Shown: piece after piece, positions 25,949 to 34,717 of the stretch
Numbering within the stretch: position 1 is the stretch's first letter
Layout of the letters: each line of letters starts with the position of its first letter
From: Alphaproteobacteria bacterium PA2
GTDB lineage: Bacteria; Pseudomonadota; Alphaproteobacteria; Caulobacterales; Caulobacteraceae
Direction of reading: 5' to 3'
Assembly (NCBI GenBank): GCA_002256425.1
Contig: NKIZ01000001.1
Coordinates: 992,001 to 1,056,000 of the forward strand
Length of the DNA stretch: 64,000 nt
Notes under the pieces: generated by a model
What the model saw: only the letters and a program-made list of their open reading frames with translations
Told to the model about the DNA's origin: nothing
Database searches by the model: none
Position numbers and translations under genes: made by a program

Positions 25949-28277
25949 TCACGGTCTCGGTGACCTTCTCCACGGCCTTGCGTGAATAGGTCAGCGGCAC
26001 GTACTGGCCGGTCACCCACAGGGGGAAGAGGTCGCGGAAGTGCTTGCTGTCGGGATTGCCCGATTGACCGGGGGTATTGATGGTCCGGCTCGCGTCCCAG
26101 TTCCCCACATCCAGCACCATCCGGAATGAGGCGCCCGCCGTGACCCTGAAGTCGTTGGCCCGCCATGTGGCGGCCATGGGCGAGAGGCTGGTTCCAGCCA
26201 TGGGTGATGGTCCGGCCTTGAGGGCGGCCTTCTGGTCGTCGGAGGCCAGGGGTGAAAGGGCGTGGCTGAATTCGGCCTGGTGCAGGCGTCCCCAGGCCCA
26301 GGTTTTGGGATCGGGACCCAGCTTCTGGCCCACTTCGTCTACGGCCGCCGCGAGACTTGAGAGGAGGACCTCGTCCCTGGCTTTCGGGGTCAATCCGTCG
26401 TCGGGCGTTTCGAGATACTCCATGACCGCCGCCAGATCGCCGCCACCCAACAGGGTGTGGGCGGCCTCAGGGGCCGTGGCGCGCACCAGAGCCTTGCCCA
26501 GATGCTTGCCGGTCCAGGTCTCGAAGACGGCGGCGGCGGCGCTGTCTGTCGTGGTCGCGCCCTTCCAGTCCTTCAACAGGGCCAGGCCGAGGGCTGCCTT
26601 GGCATCCTGGCTCGAGAGCGGCGCCAGCAGGGCGATCAGGCGGCGGGAGGTGACGTCTACCGGGTCGGTCTGCAGGGCCATGGCGTCGGCGACGCTGACC
26701 TTGGCCTTGCCGCCCAGGACCTCGTTGATCCGGGTGATGCGGGCATTGTTGGACCACTCGAACCCGACCTTGCGCTCGGCAACCGGATAGCCTTCCGGCA
26801 GGTTCAGGGCGTTGGCGCTGGCGATCCAGCCGGATTTCGGGTCGACGTCGCTGGGCAGTTCGTCGAGGCTGAGGGCGCCCTGCCACTCATAGCGCCCATC
26901 GCCTGGGACAGGCAGGAGGCCATCCCAGTTGGCTCGCCTTGGCACCCGCCCCGCTGCGACCCAGCCGATCTGTCCCGAGGTGTCCGCATAGACCTGATTT
27001 TCCGACGGCGCGCCCCACTTGGCCAGGGACTGCTTGAAGTCGGGCCAGTTGGTGGCGGTCATATAGCCGGTGGAGCCGAAATAGGCGCTGGTTCCCGGCT
27101 GGGACCAGACCGTGCGCACGGCGAAGGCCCGGTTCTTGTCGGCATCAGCGAAGACGACCGGTCCGTGCTTCGTGAATTTCAGGGTGACCTGACGGTCGGA
27201 CTGGCCCTTCACCGCGACCGTCTCTGTGACGGTGGTCATCCGCTCCCAGCCCTGACCATGGCGATAGAGGTCGGGGTCCTTGGGGTCGGTCTCGTAGACA
27301 TAGAGGTCTTCCTGGTCAGCCGGGAAGATGGTCAGGCCAAAGGCCGCCTTGTCATTGTGGCCGATGGAGACGCCGGGCAGGGCGGGCTCGCCGGCGCCTA
27401 TGACGGAAAGGCCCGGAGCCTCCAGGTGGACGATGTAGCGCAGGGAGGGGGCCCCATGCTCCCGGTGCGGGTCATTGGCCAGGATCGGGCGGCCTGTGGT
27501 GGTGTGGCTGGGGGCGATGGTCCAGTTGTTGGAGCCCACGGCGTCGGGCGGCACATCCAGGACGGCGAGCCCGGCGGTCTTGGGCGAGAACCTCACGCCG
27601 CTGGTGGCGAGATCATAGTCGGCCAGAACACCCGCCGGCACGTCGCAGGGATCAAGGCCTTCCGGCACCTTGGTGGTCCAGGCCGGCTCCAGCAGTTTCA
27701 ACAGGCGGGCAGCGGGCAGACCGGCCTCGCAGGCGATCCGGGCCCGGGAAACTTCCAGCCCGACATTGCGGGTCAGGCCGTGGCTGCGGATTCGCACCAC
27801 ATCGTCGGCGGTCCATTGGCCGGGCTTGCTGCCCGCCAGCTTGAACTCCGGCGGAAGGGGGCGCTTGCCGCTGTTGATCTCGGCCACATAGGCGTTGACC
27901 CCAGCCACCCAGGCTTCGGAGTTTGATTTCGCGCCGGGGCCATAGGCGCCCCATTCTGCGTCCATGTCGCCACGATAGAGGAAGAGCCGGGCCGCCCTGT
28001 CCTGGGCGGCGTAGGCGGGACCAAAATCCTCGGCCAGACGACCCAGCCCGCGCTTGCGCCAGAGGTCGATCTGCCAGAGCCGGTCCCGGGCGGCGTTGTA
28101 TCCCTGCAGGAAGAAGGCGTCGCGCACGCTGGCGGCGTAGATGTGGGGAATGCCCCACTTGTCGATGCGGATTTCGGCGGGCGCCTTGAGGCCGACGACA
28201 GTCTGGGAGACCTGGGCGGGAGCGGCCTGCGCGCTGGTCGCCGCCAGGAGGGCCAGGAGTGTGAGTCTGCGGCGCAT
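25926..28277 (-). CDS. Penicillin acylase-family N-terminal nucleophile amidase
   Basis: A 783-residue precursor with a signal peptide ('RLTLLALLAATSAQAAPA'), so it is probably periplasmic. The alpha part (about 20-248) contains 'EIRIDKWGIPHIYA' and 'RDAFFLQGYNAARDRLWQID'. The beta part starts at Ser249 in 'GSNNWTIAPSHT', which becomes the catalytic N-terminal serine after self-cleavage. Asn in 'NDPHRE' is a usual oxyanion residue. Family members cleave beta-lactam side chains, acyl-homoserine lactones or other amides; the sequence alone does not decide which. Confidence 0.93.
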   Translation of the reverse strand: MRRRLTLLALLAATSAQAAPAQVSQTVVGLKAPAEIRIDKWGIPHIYAASVRDAFFLQGYNAARDRLWQIDLWRKRGLGRLAEDFGPAYAAQDRAARLFLYRGDMDAEWGAYGPGAKSNSEAWVAGVNAYVAEINSGKRPLPPEFKLAGSKPGQWTADDVVRIRSHGLTRNVGLEVSRARIACEAGLPAARLLKLLEPAWTTKVPEGLDPCDVPAGVLADYDLATSGVRFSPKTAGLAVLDVPPDAVGSNNWTIAPSHTTTGRPILANDPHREHGAPSLRYIVHLEAPGLSVIGAGEPALPGVSIGHNDKAAFGLTIFPADQEDLYVYETDPKDPDLYRHGQGWERMTTVTETVAVKGQSDRQVTLKFTKHGPVVFADADKNRAFAVRTVWSQPGTSAYFGSTGYMTATNWPDFKQSLAKWGAPSENQVYADTSGQIGWVAAGRVPRRANWDGLLPVPGDGRYEWQGALSLDELPSDVDPKSGWIASANALNLPEGYPVAERKVGFEWSNNARITRINEVLGGKAKVSVADAMALQTDPVDVTSRRLIALLAPLSSQDAKAALGLALLKDWKGATTTDSAAAAVFETWTGKHLGKALVRATAPEAAHTLLGGGDLAAVMEYLETPDDGLTPKARDEVLLSSLAAAVDEVGQKLGPDPKTWAWGRLHQAEFSHALSPLASDDQKAALKAGPSPMAGTSLSPMAATWRANDFRVTAGASFRMVLDVGNWDASRTINTPGQSGNPDSKHFRDLFPLWVTGQYVPLTYSRKAVEKVTETVISLSPGQ

Positions 28278-28337
28278 GGGAACCTCTCGATCTGAGAGTC
28301 CACGCTAGGCCCGGATCCGGACGGCGACAACGCAGAA

Positions 28338-28363
28338 CTCCCCCGGCGTGCGCGCCGGGGGAG
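28338..28363. terminator. Perfect inverted repeat between convergent-facing transcript ends
   Basis: CTCCCCCGGCG at 28338-28348 and CGCCGGGGGAG at 28353-28363 form an 11-bp perfect GC-rich stem with a 4-base loop. It lies just beyond the DUF1993 stop. There is no T tract on either strand, so it may be a weak terminator or a transcript-stabilising hairpin. Confidence 0.5.
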
Positions 28364-28374
28364 AAGTCGGGTTC

Positions 28375-28890
28375 CTAGCGGGGCGTGGCGCCCGACAGGA
28401 AGTCCATCTTGCCAAGCGGCGCGCCCTTGGAGCGCATCAGGGCATAGGCGGTGACCACGTGGAACATGAAGTTCGGCAGGGCGAACTGCAGCAGGAAGGT
28501 CTGGCCGGTGAAGGTCAGGGTCTGGCCCGGGAACTTCAATTCGATGACGGCGTCTTCCCTGCCGTTCACCTGCTCCGGCTTGATGGTTTCCAGGAAGGCG
28601 ATGGTCTTGGCCAGGCGTTCCTTGAGCTCCGGGAAGGTGGTTTCCACATCGGGGAAGCTCGGGGCTTCGATCCCGGCCAGCCGGGCGCCGCCGCCCTTTG
28701 CGCCGTCGCTGGCGATCTGGATCTGGCGGGTGAGGGGATGCATGTCCTCGATCAGCCGGGCGTCGGTGAAGGTGGACAGGCCCATACCGTTGGCCGCTGC
28801 GTGGGCCTCGGACTTGTCGAGGAAGGTCGAGAGATTGCGCAGGAAATGCAGGAAGACGGGAATGGAAGCGTCATAAAGGGACAGGGACAC
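28375..28890 (-). CDS. DUF1993 domain protein
   Basis: Starting at the GTG at 28890, which is preceded by AAAGGAG at ideal spacing, the 171-residue product begins 'LSLYDASIPVFLHFLRNLS', the standard DUF1993 N-terminus, and contains 'MHPLTRQIQIASDGAKGG' and 'NFMFHVVTAYALMRSKG'. These small helical proteins resemble the DinB fold. Function is unknown. It follows the WYL regulator by 47 bp and is probably under its control. Confidence 0.88.
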   Translation of the reverse strand: MSLSLYDASIPVFLHFLRNLSTFLDKSEAHAAANGMGLSTFTDARLIEDMHPLTRQIQIASDGAKGGGARLAGIEAPSFPDVETTFPELKERLAKTIAFLETIKPEQVNGREDAVIELKFPGQTLTFTGQTFLLQFALPNFMFHVVTAYALMRSKGAPLGKMDFLSGATPR

Positions 28891-28937
28891 GGAAAACTCC
28901 TTTGGATGGTGCGGTCGAGATAGGCGCACCCGGCGGT

Positions 28938-29696
28938 CTACGCCATGGGTGAGTCCGCAATTCCGCCCGAACAGTCACCCTCGCCCCGCGCCGCCCGGTC
29001 ATGCCAGGCCTGGTTCCGGGCCTCGACGGTCCGCCGCCACCTGGCCCGCAGGACGGCGGGGCGTTCCGGATAGCGGTCTTCCAGGAACTCGGCGTCCTCG
29101 ACCCGGTCGGTCCGGAAGCTTCGGAAGTCGCTTCTCAGCTCGCACCAGCCCACCAGCATGCGGGTGGTGTCCTGATAGCCGATGGTGACCGGCCAGATGG
29201 TGCGCTCCGTCACCTGACCCTTTTCGTCCCGATAGGTCAGGGCGATCTTGCGGCCCGCATGGATGTGCGCCCGGGTGCAGGCCATATCCAGAGTGTCGAC
29301 AGCTGACTTCCAGGCCGGTGTGGCCCCGGAGGCGGGCTCCAGCACATAGGGGCGAAGCCGCTCGGGGACGGCGGCGCCGATCTTGGCGATCAGGTCCTTG
29401 GCGGCCCGGGCCAGGGCAGGATCGGCCCGGCTGGCCACCCACTGGGCGCCCAGGACCGCCGCCTCGATCTCGTCGGGGGTCAGCATCAGGGGCGGCAGGT
29501 CATAGCCGTTGTCGAGGATGTAGCCGATGCCAGCCTCGCCCCGGATCGGCACCCTCTGGGCCATCAGGTCGGCGATGTCGCGATAGACTGTGCGCTTGGA
29601 GGTCTCCAGCTCCAGGGCCATGGCGTCGGCCGTGATCGGCCGGCGGGATCGACGGAGGATCTGGATGATCTGGAACAGGCGGTCGGCGCGTCTCAT
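28938..29696 (-). CDS. YafY-type HTH-WYL transcriptional regulator
   Basis: A 252-residue protein with an N-terminal DeoR-like winged helix ('RADRLFQIIQILRRSRRPIT', 'ETSKRTVYRDIADLMAQ') and a C-terminal WYL ligand-sensing domain (about 135-210; 'HIHAGRKIALTYRDEKG', 'RMLVGWCELRSDFRSFRTDR'). WYL regulators respond to nucleic-acid or small ligands and often repress or activate the next gene. DUF1993 lies directly downstream, as in many YafY/DUF1993 pairs. Confidence 0.92.
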   Translation of the reverse strand: MRRADRLFQIIQILRRSRRPITADAMALELETSKRTVYRDIADLMAQRVPIRGEAGIGYILDNGYDLPPLMLTPDEIEAAVLGAQWVASRADPALARAAKDLIAKIGAAVPERLRPYVLEPASGATPAWKSAVDTLDMACTRAHIHAGRKIALTYRDEKGQVTERTIWPVTIGYQDTTRMLVGWCELRSDFRSFRTDRVEDAEFLEDRYPERPAVLRARWRRTVEARNQAWHDRAARGEGDCSGGIADSPMA

Positions 29697-29747
29697 GGCC
29701 AGACGGTATCAGAGGCCATGGCCACCGTCATGTCAGCAGTCTGGCAG

Positions 29748-30659
29748 CTAGTTCTCTTCCCTGGGCAAGGGATGCTCGGTGGTTCCGAGGGCGTCGGCCA
29801 GCCGCATCTTGGCCGAGCCGGGCCGCAGGGGCTTCTGCTGGCTCTCGTCCGGGGTCCAGCCTGTGAGAGTGAGGATCTCGAAGGTCGCCGGAATGCGGCC
29901 ATCGGCCTCGGCGAAGTTCTGGACATAGAGCTCGAAGGCCCGGCCCAGGACCTGGCGGGTCAGGGGCTTGGGATGGCGCTCGGCCAGGACGCTGGTCTCT
30001 CCCATGGCCCGCAGGTCGGCCAGCAGTTTCAGGGGATGGGCATAGCGGACCGTGACCCGGTCCACATCGGCGACAGGCAGGGCGAAGCCCGCCCTCTGCA
30101 ACAGACTGGCGGCGTCGGAAGCGTCGGCGAAGGGCGAAACCCGGGGGCCGGCCCCCCCGGTGATTTCCAGCTCGGCGTCGAACAGGCACTGGCGAAGTTC
30201 GTTCAGGGTGGCGCCGCCGAACAGGGAGCCCAGGAACAGGCCGTCGGGCTTCAGGGCCCGGCGGATCTGGATCAGGGCGCCGATCACATCATTGGTCCAG
30301 TGCAGGGCCAGGGTCGAGACCACCAAGTCCAGCTTGCCAAAGCCGAAGGGCAGCTGCTCCTCATCGGCCACCAGATGCGGCCCGGCGCGGCCCGCCAGCA
30401 TGGCGCCCGACAGGTCGGTCTCGATCAGCAAGCCCACCCGGGAGGCGGCGTCGCTCAACTTGAGGGCGGCGGCGAAGGCGCCATTCCTCGCCCCCAGGTC
30501 GACGGCGACCGGAAACTCGCGCAGTATGGCTTCCAGGCGGACCACAGCGTCCTCTGCGGCCCTGGCTTTCAGGAAATCCGCGCCGGCATAGGTCGGGGCG
30601 GCGCGATCCAGGCGGGCGCGGAGCAGCTTGCGGTCAAAGATCAGGGGCGGGGCGGACAT
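29748..30659 (-). CDS. SAM-dependent methyltransferase, NDUFAF5/BioC-like
   Basis: A 303-residue protein: 'FDRKLLRARLDRAAPTYAGA' is the N-terminal motif shared with the NDUFAF5-like group, motif I reads 'AVDLGARNGAFAAAL', and 'LDLVVSTLALHWTNDVIG' is the post-II region. In mitochondria NDUFAF5 hydroxylates a complex I subunit during assembly, and bacterial relatives may act similarly. BioC-like activity is an alternative. Motif I has Arg-Asn where GxGxG methyltransferases have Gly-x-Gly, consistent with that subgroup. It is divergent from the comF group. Confidence 0.85.
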   Translation of the reverse strand: MSAPPLIFDRKLLRARLDRAAPTYAGADFLKARAAEDAVVRLEAILREFPVAVDLGARNGAFAAALKLSDAASRVGLLIETDLSGAMLAGRAGPHLVADEEQLPFGFGKLDLVVSTLALHWTNDVIGALIQIRRALKPDGLFLGSLFGGATLNELRQCLFDAELEITGGAGPRVSPFADASDAASLLQRAGFALPVADVDRVTVRYAHPLKLLADLRAMGETSVLAERHPKPLTRQVLGRAFELYVQNFAEADGRIPATFEILTLTGWTPDESQQKPLRPGSAKMRLADALGTTEHPLPREEN

Positions 30660-30758
30660 GGGTCTGCAGGATGACGTGTTCCGGGGCGGCTGGGAAGCTG
30701 TGGGACCTGGGCCAGGAATGTATCTGTGGGCATAGCCTTGTTGAGTGAGGGTAACAGG

Positions 30759-31094
30759 ATGCAACGGAGCTCGGGCATAAAGATCAACGGATGGGTAGCG
30801 ATCCTTCTTGCGCCCGTCCTCATTCCGATCGCGCTGATTTCGAACCTTTGGCCAGGTTCAAGGAAAGCCAACCGAACCGTCGATGAAGTTGCAGGCTTCC
30901 TACGCGACTTCATCGAGGAAACAGCAGGAGATTGGGATTGGGACGAGTTTGAGTGCGTCGAGATTGCCGACCCAGAGCTGGAAAAAATCCGCAAGCGGGC
31001 TGTGCGCGCAGGGCCTCCAAATCCAGACCTCAACCAGCTTCGAGCACTGCTTGCTGAGGTCGAGGCCATCGCCAGAACTCGGCAGGACGTTTAG
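30759..31094 (+). CDS. Small single-pass membrane protein
   Basis: From the ATG at 30759 the 111-residue product has one membrane helix ('GWVAILLAPVLIPIALISNLW', residues 9-29), then an acidic soluble domain ('DWDWDEFECVEIADPELEKI') with heptad-like leucines at the end. A GTG at 30726 could add 11 residues. It ends 3 bases before the comF start, so it could be the first gene of that operon. The family is not recognised. Its sequence is less GC-rich than its neighbours. Confidence 0.7.
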   Translation: MQRSSGIKINGWVAILLAPVLIPIALISNLWPGSRKANRTVDEVAGFLRDFIEETAGDWDWDEFECVEIADPELEKIRKRAVRAGPPNPDLNQLRALLAEVEAIARTRQDV

Positions 31095-31097
31095 TCA

Positions 31098-31889
31098 GTG
31101 CGTATCGCGACAGACAATGGATCCGTTGGGCCCACTCGGGAGCAGAATTGGGCCGTAAGGCGCGTTGCGGACCACTTGCTTGATTTGATCTTCCCACCCC
31201 AAACCCTGGAAGGCGGTCCTGCAGTTCAATCCTCGGGCCTGTCTGCCGAAGCCTGGAGCCGCATCACATTCCTAGACGATCCGGTCTGTGACGGATGTGG
31301 AACGCCCTTTGAGTTCGAGGCCGGCCCCGGCATTCGCTGCGCCGCCTGTGAGGCGAAACCCCGCGCTTTCCATCGAGCCCGGGCGGCCTGCCTCTATGAC
31401 GAAAACTCCCGGGGTCCGATCCTGCAGTTCAAGCACGCCGACCGCACAGACCTTGGTCCGCTCTTCGCCCGCTGGCTGGCGCGGTCGGCCCGGGACCTGC
31501 TGGCCGAGGCCGACTGCGTGGCGCCGGTTCCCCTGCATCCGACCAGACTGTTCCGCCGCAAGTACAATCAGGCCGCCGAGATCGCCCGCCCCCTGTCGCG
31601 GCTGGCCGGTCTGACCTATCTGCCTGACGCCCTGGTCCGTCGTCGGGCCACGGAGACTCAAGGGGGCAAGTCGGGCTCCGGGCGGCGGCGCAATGTGGCC
31701 GCGGCCTTCGAGGTTCCCGCCCGCAAGGCCCGACTGGTGGCCGGACGGAAGATCGTGCTGATTGACGATGTCATGACCACAGGCGCCACTTTGGAGGGCT
31801 GCGCCCGGGCGCTCTTGAAGGCGGGAGCGGATCAGGTGAACGTGGCTGTCGTTTCGAGGGTGAAAGACGCCGCAATCGGCCCCATATAG
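31098..31889 (+). CDS. comF: ComF-family phosphoribosyltransferase-like protein
   Basis: A 263-residue protein. The N-terminal zinc ribbon is 'CDGCGTPFEFEAGPGIRCAAC' and the C-terminal type I PRTase domain has the PRPP loop 'IVLIDDVMTTGATLEGCARA'. 'PVPLHPTRLFRRKYNQAAEI' is the signature of ComF. Homologues take part in DNA uptake during competence. The GTG at 31098 follows the previous stop by 3 bases. A later internal start is possible because the first 40 residues are not conserved-looking. grxC follows after 34 bp. Confidence 0.93.
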   Translation: MRIATDNGSVGPTREQNWAVRRVADHLLDLIFPPQTLEGGPAVQSSGLSAEAWSRITFLDDPVCDGCGTPFEFEAGPGIRCAACEAKPRAFHRARAACLYDENSRGPILQFKHADRTDLGPLFARWLARSARDLLAEADCVAPVPLHPTRLFRRKYNQAAEIARPLSRLAGLTYLPDALVRRRATETQGGKSGSGRRRNVAAAFEVPARKARLVAGRKIVLIDDVMTTGATLEGCARALLKAGADQVNVAVVSRVKDAAIGPI

Positions 31890-31923
31890 GATGGGTTAAC
31901 CCGCTACAGAGTCTGAATGAGCC

Positions 31924-32181
31924 ATGGCCCAGGTCACCATCTACACCAAACCCTTCTGCCCCTTCTGCATCCGCGCCGTGTCGCTGTTGGAGAAGAAGGG
32001 CGTCGCCTTTGACGAGATCTCCGCCGCCTTTGACGCCGAAAAGAAGGCCGAGATGCTGGAGCGGTCTGGCGGCCGCGCCACCTATCCGCAGATCTTCATC
32101 GGCGAGACCCATGTGGGCGGTTGCGATGACATGATGGCCCTGGAACAGGCCGGCAAGCTCGATCCCCTGCTCGCGGCCTGA
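31924..32181 (+). CDS. grxC: Glutaredoxin 3
   Basis: An 85-residue glutaredoxin with the dithiol active site 'CPFC' at 12-15, the cis-Pro in 'RATYPQIFIG' and the glutathione-binding 'VGGCDDMMALEQAG'. It reduces disulfides in the cytoplasm with glutathione. Its TGA stop overlaps the ATG of the next gene by one base, which indicates translational coupling. Confidence 0.97.
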   Translation: MAQVTIYTKPFCPFCIRAVSLLEKKGVAFDEISAAFDAEKKAEMLERSGGRATYPQIFIGETHVGGCDDMMALEQAGKLDPLLAA

Positions 32182-33017
32182 TGACCGCCCTTCGCGTCGG
32201 CCTGGTCCAGACCCGCACGCCGTCCACGGCGGCGGCGGGGCTTGCCCACCTCGAGCCCCTGATCCGCGAGGCTGCGGGGCAGGGCGCCAGTTTCATCGTG
32301 ACGCCAGAGGGCTCGAACCTTCTGGAGAAGAACCGCGACAAGCTCCTGCCGCGGCTTTCTACCCCCGAACATGACCCTGTGGTTCAGGGCTGTCGGGCCC
32401 TGGCCCGGGAGCTGGGCGTCAGCCTGCTGATCGGCTCGGCCCTGGTCCTGCGTGAGGATGGCAAGGCCGCCAACCGCTCCTTCGTGATTTCGCCCCAGGG
32501 CGAGATCACGGCGACCTATGACAAGCTGCACATGTTCGATGTGGACCTGCCCACCGGCGAGACCGCCCGGGAGAGCGAGGCCTATGAGCCGGGCGACCGC
32601 GCCGTGACGGCGATGGCCGGCGAGGCGAAGCTTGGCTTGACCATCTGCTATGACATGCGCTTTCCGGCCGTCTATCGCGCCCTGGCCGTGGCCGGCGCCG
32701 AGGTCATGACCGTTCCCGCCGCCTTCACCCGACCCACCGGTCAGGCCCACTGGGAAATCCTCCTGCGTGCGCGGGCCATCGAGACCGGCAGCTTCGTGCT
32801 CGCCGCCGCCCAGGGCGGCTTCCACGAGGATGGCCGGGGCACCTGGGGCCACACCCTGGCCATCGGCCCCTGGGGCGAGATCCTGGGCCAGCTGGACCAT
32901 GATGAGCCCGGCGTGCTGGTGGTCGATCTGGATCTGGCCGCCGTGGCCAAGGCCCGCGCCGCCATTCCGGCCCTGGCCAACGCACGACCCTTCGCCCCGC
33001 CACAGGCCCTGGCATGA
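32181..33017 (+). CDS. Carbon-nitrogen hydrolase (Nit1 type)
   Basis: A 278-residue nitrilase-superfamily enzyme with the full catalytic triad Glu43 ('TPEGSN'), Lys115 ('YDKLHMFDV') and Cys156 ('LTICYDMRFP'). This subgroup matches the Nit1 branch, whose members repair deaminated glutathione, and the coupling to grxC on one side supports a glutathione-related role. The ATG is at 32181 (one-base overlap), and the stop overlaps the next start by 4 bases. Confidence 0.95.
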   Translation: MTALRVGLVQTRTPSTAAAGLAHLEPLIREAAGQGASFIVTPEGSNLLEKNRDKLLPRLSTPEHDPVVQGCRALARELGVSLLIGSALVLREDGKAANRSFVISPQGEITATYDKLHMFDVDLPTGETARESEAYEPGDRAVTAMAGEAKLGLTICYDMRFPAVYRALAVAGAEVMTVPAAFTRPTGQAHWEILLRARAIETGSFVLAAAQGGFHEDGRGTWGHTLAIGPWGEILGQLDHDEPGVLVVDLDLAAVAKARAAIPALANARPFAPPQALA

Positions 33018-33442
33018 TCAAATACGCCCTGGCCTGCGAGGCGGGCCATGAGTTCGAGGGCTGGTTCGGGGCCTCGGCCGACTTTGACGATCAGCAGGCG
33101 AGGGGTCTCCTCGAATGCCCCGTCTGCGCCACGAAATCCGTGCGCAAGCAGATCATGGCGCCTGCCGTGGCCGGCACGAAGAACCGCAGTCTTGAGGGCT
33201 CGCCCGAGACCCGCGCCATGCTGGCCGACGCCATGAGCCAGGTCCGCAAACACGTGGAAGACAATTTCGACTATGTGGGCGACAGCTTCGCCAGGGAGGC
33301 CCGCGCTATCCACGAGGGCAAGTCCGAAGAAAGGGCGATATACGGCGAGGCCACGCCGCAAGAGGTCAAGAAGCTGACCGATGACGGCGTGCCGGTCGCG
33401 CCCCTGCCGGGCGAACCGGGAAAGCCTGACAAGCTGAACTAG
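33014..33442 (+). CDS. DUF1178 protein
   Basis: A 142-residue protein starting 'MIKYALACEAGHEFEGWF' with a C-x-x-C pair ('CPVCATKSVRKQIMAPAV'), the usual DUF1178 zinc-ribbon-like N-terminus, and an acidic C-terminal part. Function is unknown. The gene order grxC-nitrilase-DUF1178 is conserved in alphaproteobacteria. It is coupled to the nitrilase by a 4-base overlap. Confidence 0.93.
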   Translation: MIKYALACEAGHEFEGWFGASADFDDQQARGLLECPVCATKSVRKQIMAPAVAGTKNRSLEGSPETRAMLADAMSQVRKHVEDNFDYVGDSFAREARAIHEGKSEERAIYGEATPQEVKKLTDDGVPVAPLPGEPGKPDKLN

Positions 33443-33600
33443 GCAGATGAGCCGATAGACCTGATATCGAAGTCCCGTTCGCCGCCGCTTGGCGAAAGGC
33501 TGCTTGCGGGCCTGCGGCCAGGGCGACCGTTTCCAGCCTGTTGCTGACCTGAATTTGGTCGGTGTTGGACAACCGAGAGCAGGTCCCCGGCCTCTAGAAT

Positions 33601-33627
33601 TGATTATCTCCTTCTAGACCATAATCA
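33601..33627. promoter_or_regulatory. AT-rich inverted repeat upstream of the HEPN-like gene
   Basis: TGATTAT at 33601-33607 and ATAATCA at 33621-33627 are exact inverted copies 13 bases apart, 83 bases before the start codon. The rest of 33443-33709 holds a short TTCGCC/GGCGAA hairpin near 33478-33496 and no gene. The spacing suits an operator, or autoregulation by the gene itself. Confidence 0.4.
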
Positions 33628-33709
33628 TGTCCGCTAGCTTATCGCGGAAGCCGTTGCGGTTCTGTGTTGCGGCTTTTGTGCTGCATCTAGGAAAAATTTG
33701 GGGCGTGCG

Positions 33710-34558
33710 ATGGTTCAAGATAAAGAAACCGATGAAGACAATGATGAAACTGTCGAACTTGTCCGTTCGATCAATTTAGACCCCAACCGGTTGTGTACCC
33801 ACGCTCTCTATCGTTTTGTTCACGACTACCGTGAGACTGTCCGTTTCTTTTTCTTCACTGTTACGCTAGCCACTAGATCTGACAAGATGCGTCTCATTGC
33901 CTCCAAGGCCCTTGCGGAGGTCGGAGCGAAGCCAGAGCACATTGAGGTCTATGATGAAGTGCAGGCCAACCCGTCTCCTGTTTTCGACCAGCTCAAAAAG
34001 TATGGAAGCATACAGTCTCAAAACTTAGTATTGAGAGCAACCAATGCATTTCTACTTTACTATTCTGAAATCATCCAGGCAGCTATTTTTAAAAGGCCGG
34101 AAATTCTCAAGAGTAAACAAACCATCCGCTGGGATGAATTGCTCGGCTTCACTCGCTTCGACGATGTGGTTCGCTATCTAATCGACAAGAAAGTGAATGA
34201 ACTTTCATATGCTGGTCTTGGGCAAATGGAAGAATTCATGTTTGAGCGGCTTGGCCTTGCTGGTTCCATCACAGATGAGCAGCGAGCATTAACTGCCATT
34301 CTCGTCGAAATAAGGAACATTTACACCCACAATCGGGGAGTGGTGAATGGTATATTCTTAGCTCGCGTTGAAAATCACATGGGGTTTCATTTTGTCGATG
34401 GAAAGTACTTCCATGTGGACCTCGATATGTTCTCGCGGCTGAGCGGCAACTGCCTCGAAGTAGCATACGCGATTGACGAGGCGGTCGCGAAGAAATTCGG
34501 GTTGAAGCGCAAGCGATATGTAGCGTGGCGCGGCCCCAAGAAGAAAGGCGGGAGTTGA
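33710..34558 (+). CDS. HEPN-like protein of unknown function, AT-richer than its neighbours
   Basis: A 282-residue protein, helical and charged, beginning 'MVQDKETDEDNDETVELV' and ending in the basic tail 'KRYVAWRGPKKKGGS'. Arg202-Asn203-x3-His207 in 'EIRNIYTHNRG' matches the R-N-x-x-x-H motif of HEPN RNases. There is no signal peptide or membrane segment. The gene is visibly richer in A/T (for example long runs such as 'AAAAAG', 'TTTTTCTTC') than the flanking genes, and sits alone between the DUF1178 operon and an enoyl-CoA hydratase. I infer lateral acquisition and a possible defence or toxin role. No nucleotidyltransferase partner is visible next to it. A TTG at 33698 is an alternative start. 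Confidence 0.8.
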   Translation: MVQDKETDEDNDETVELVRSINLDPNRLCTHALYRFVHDYRETVRFFFFTVTLATRSDKMRLIASKALAEVGAKPEHIEVYDEVQANPSPVFDQLKKYGSIQSQNLVLRATNAFLLYYSEIIQAAIFKRPEILKSKQTIRWDELLGFTRFDDVVRYLIDKKVNELSYAGLGQMEEFMFERLGLAGSITDEQRALTAILVEIRNIYTHNRGVVNGIFLARVENHMGFHFVDGKYFHVDLDMFSRLSGNCLEVAYAIDEAVAKKFGLKRKRYVAWRGPKKKGGS

Positions 34559-34717
34559 TCTGCTCACGCCTGAACGTACATGCGGTAGTTGCTGCTGTGG
34601 AACCAACGTCCGCCATCCCACTTCGAGGAGCCTCGGTAACTCGCCTTGCGCCCAGGGATCAGACGGCGACTCCTGGACCTGGGTGACGCTCCTGATCGGA
34701 CGGCCAAATCCCTCCCG

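Noticed and set aside
26457-27926. A 489-codon plus-strand frame inside the penicillin acylase gene
   Set aside because: Antisense shadow; composition Gly/Val/Asp-rich with no motif.
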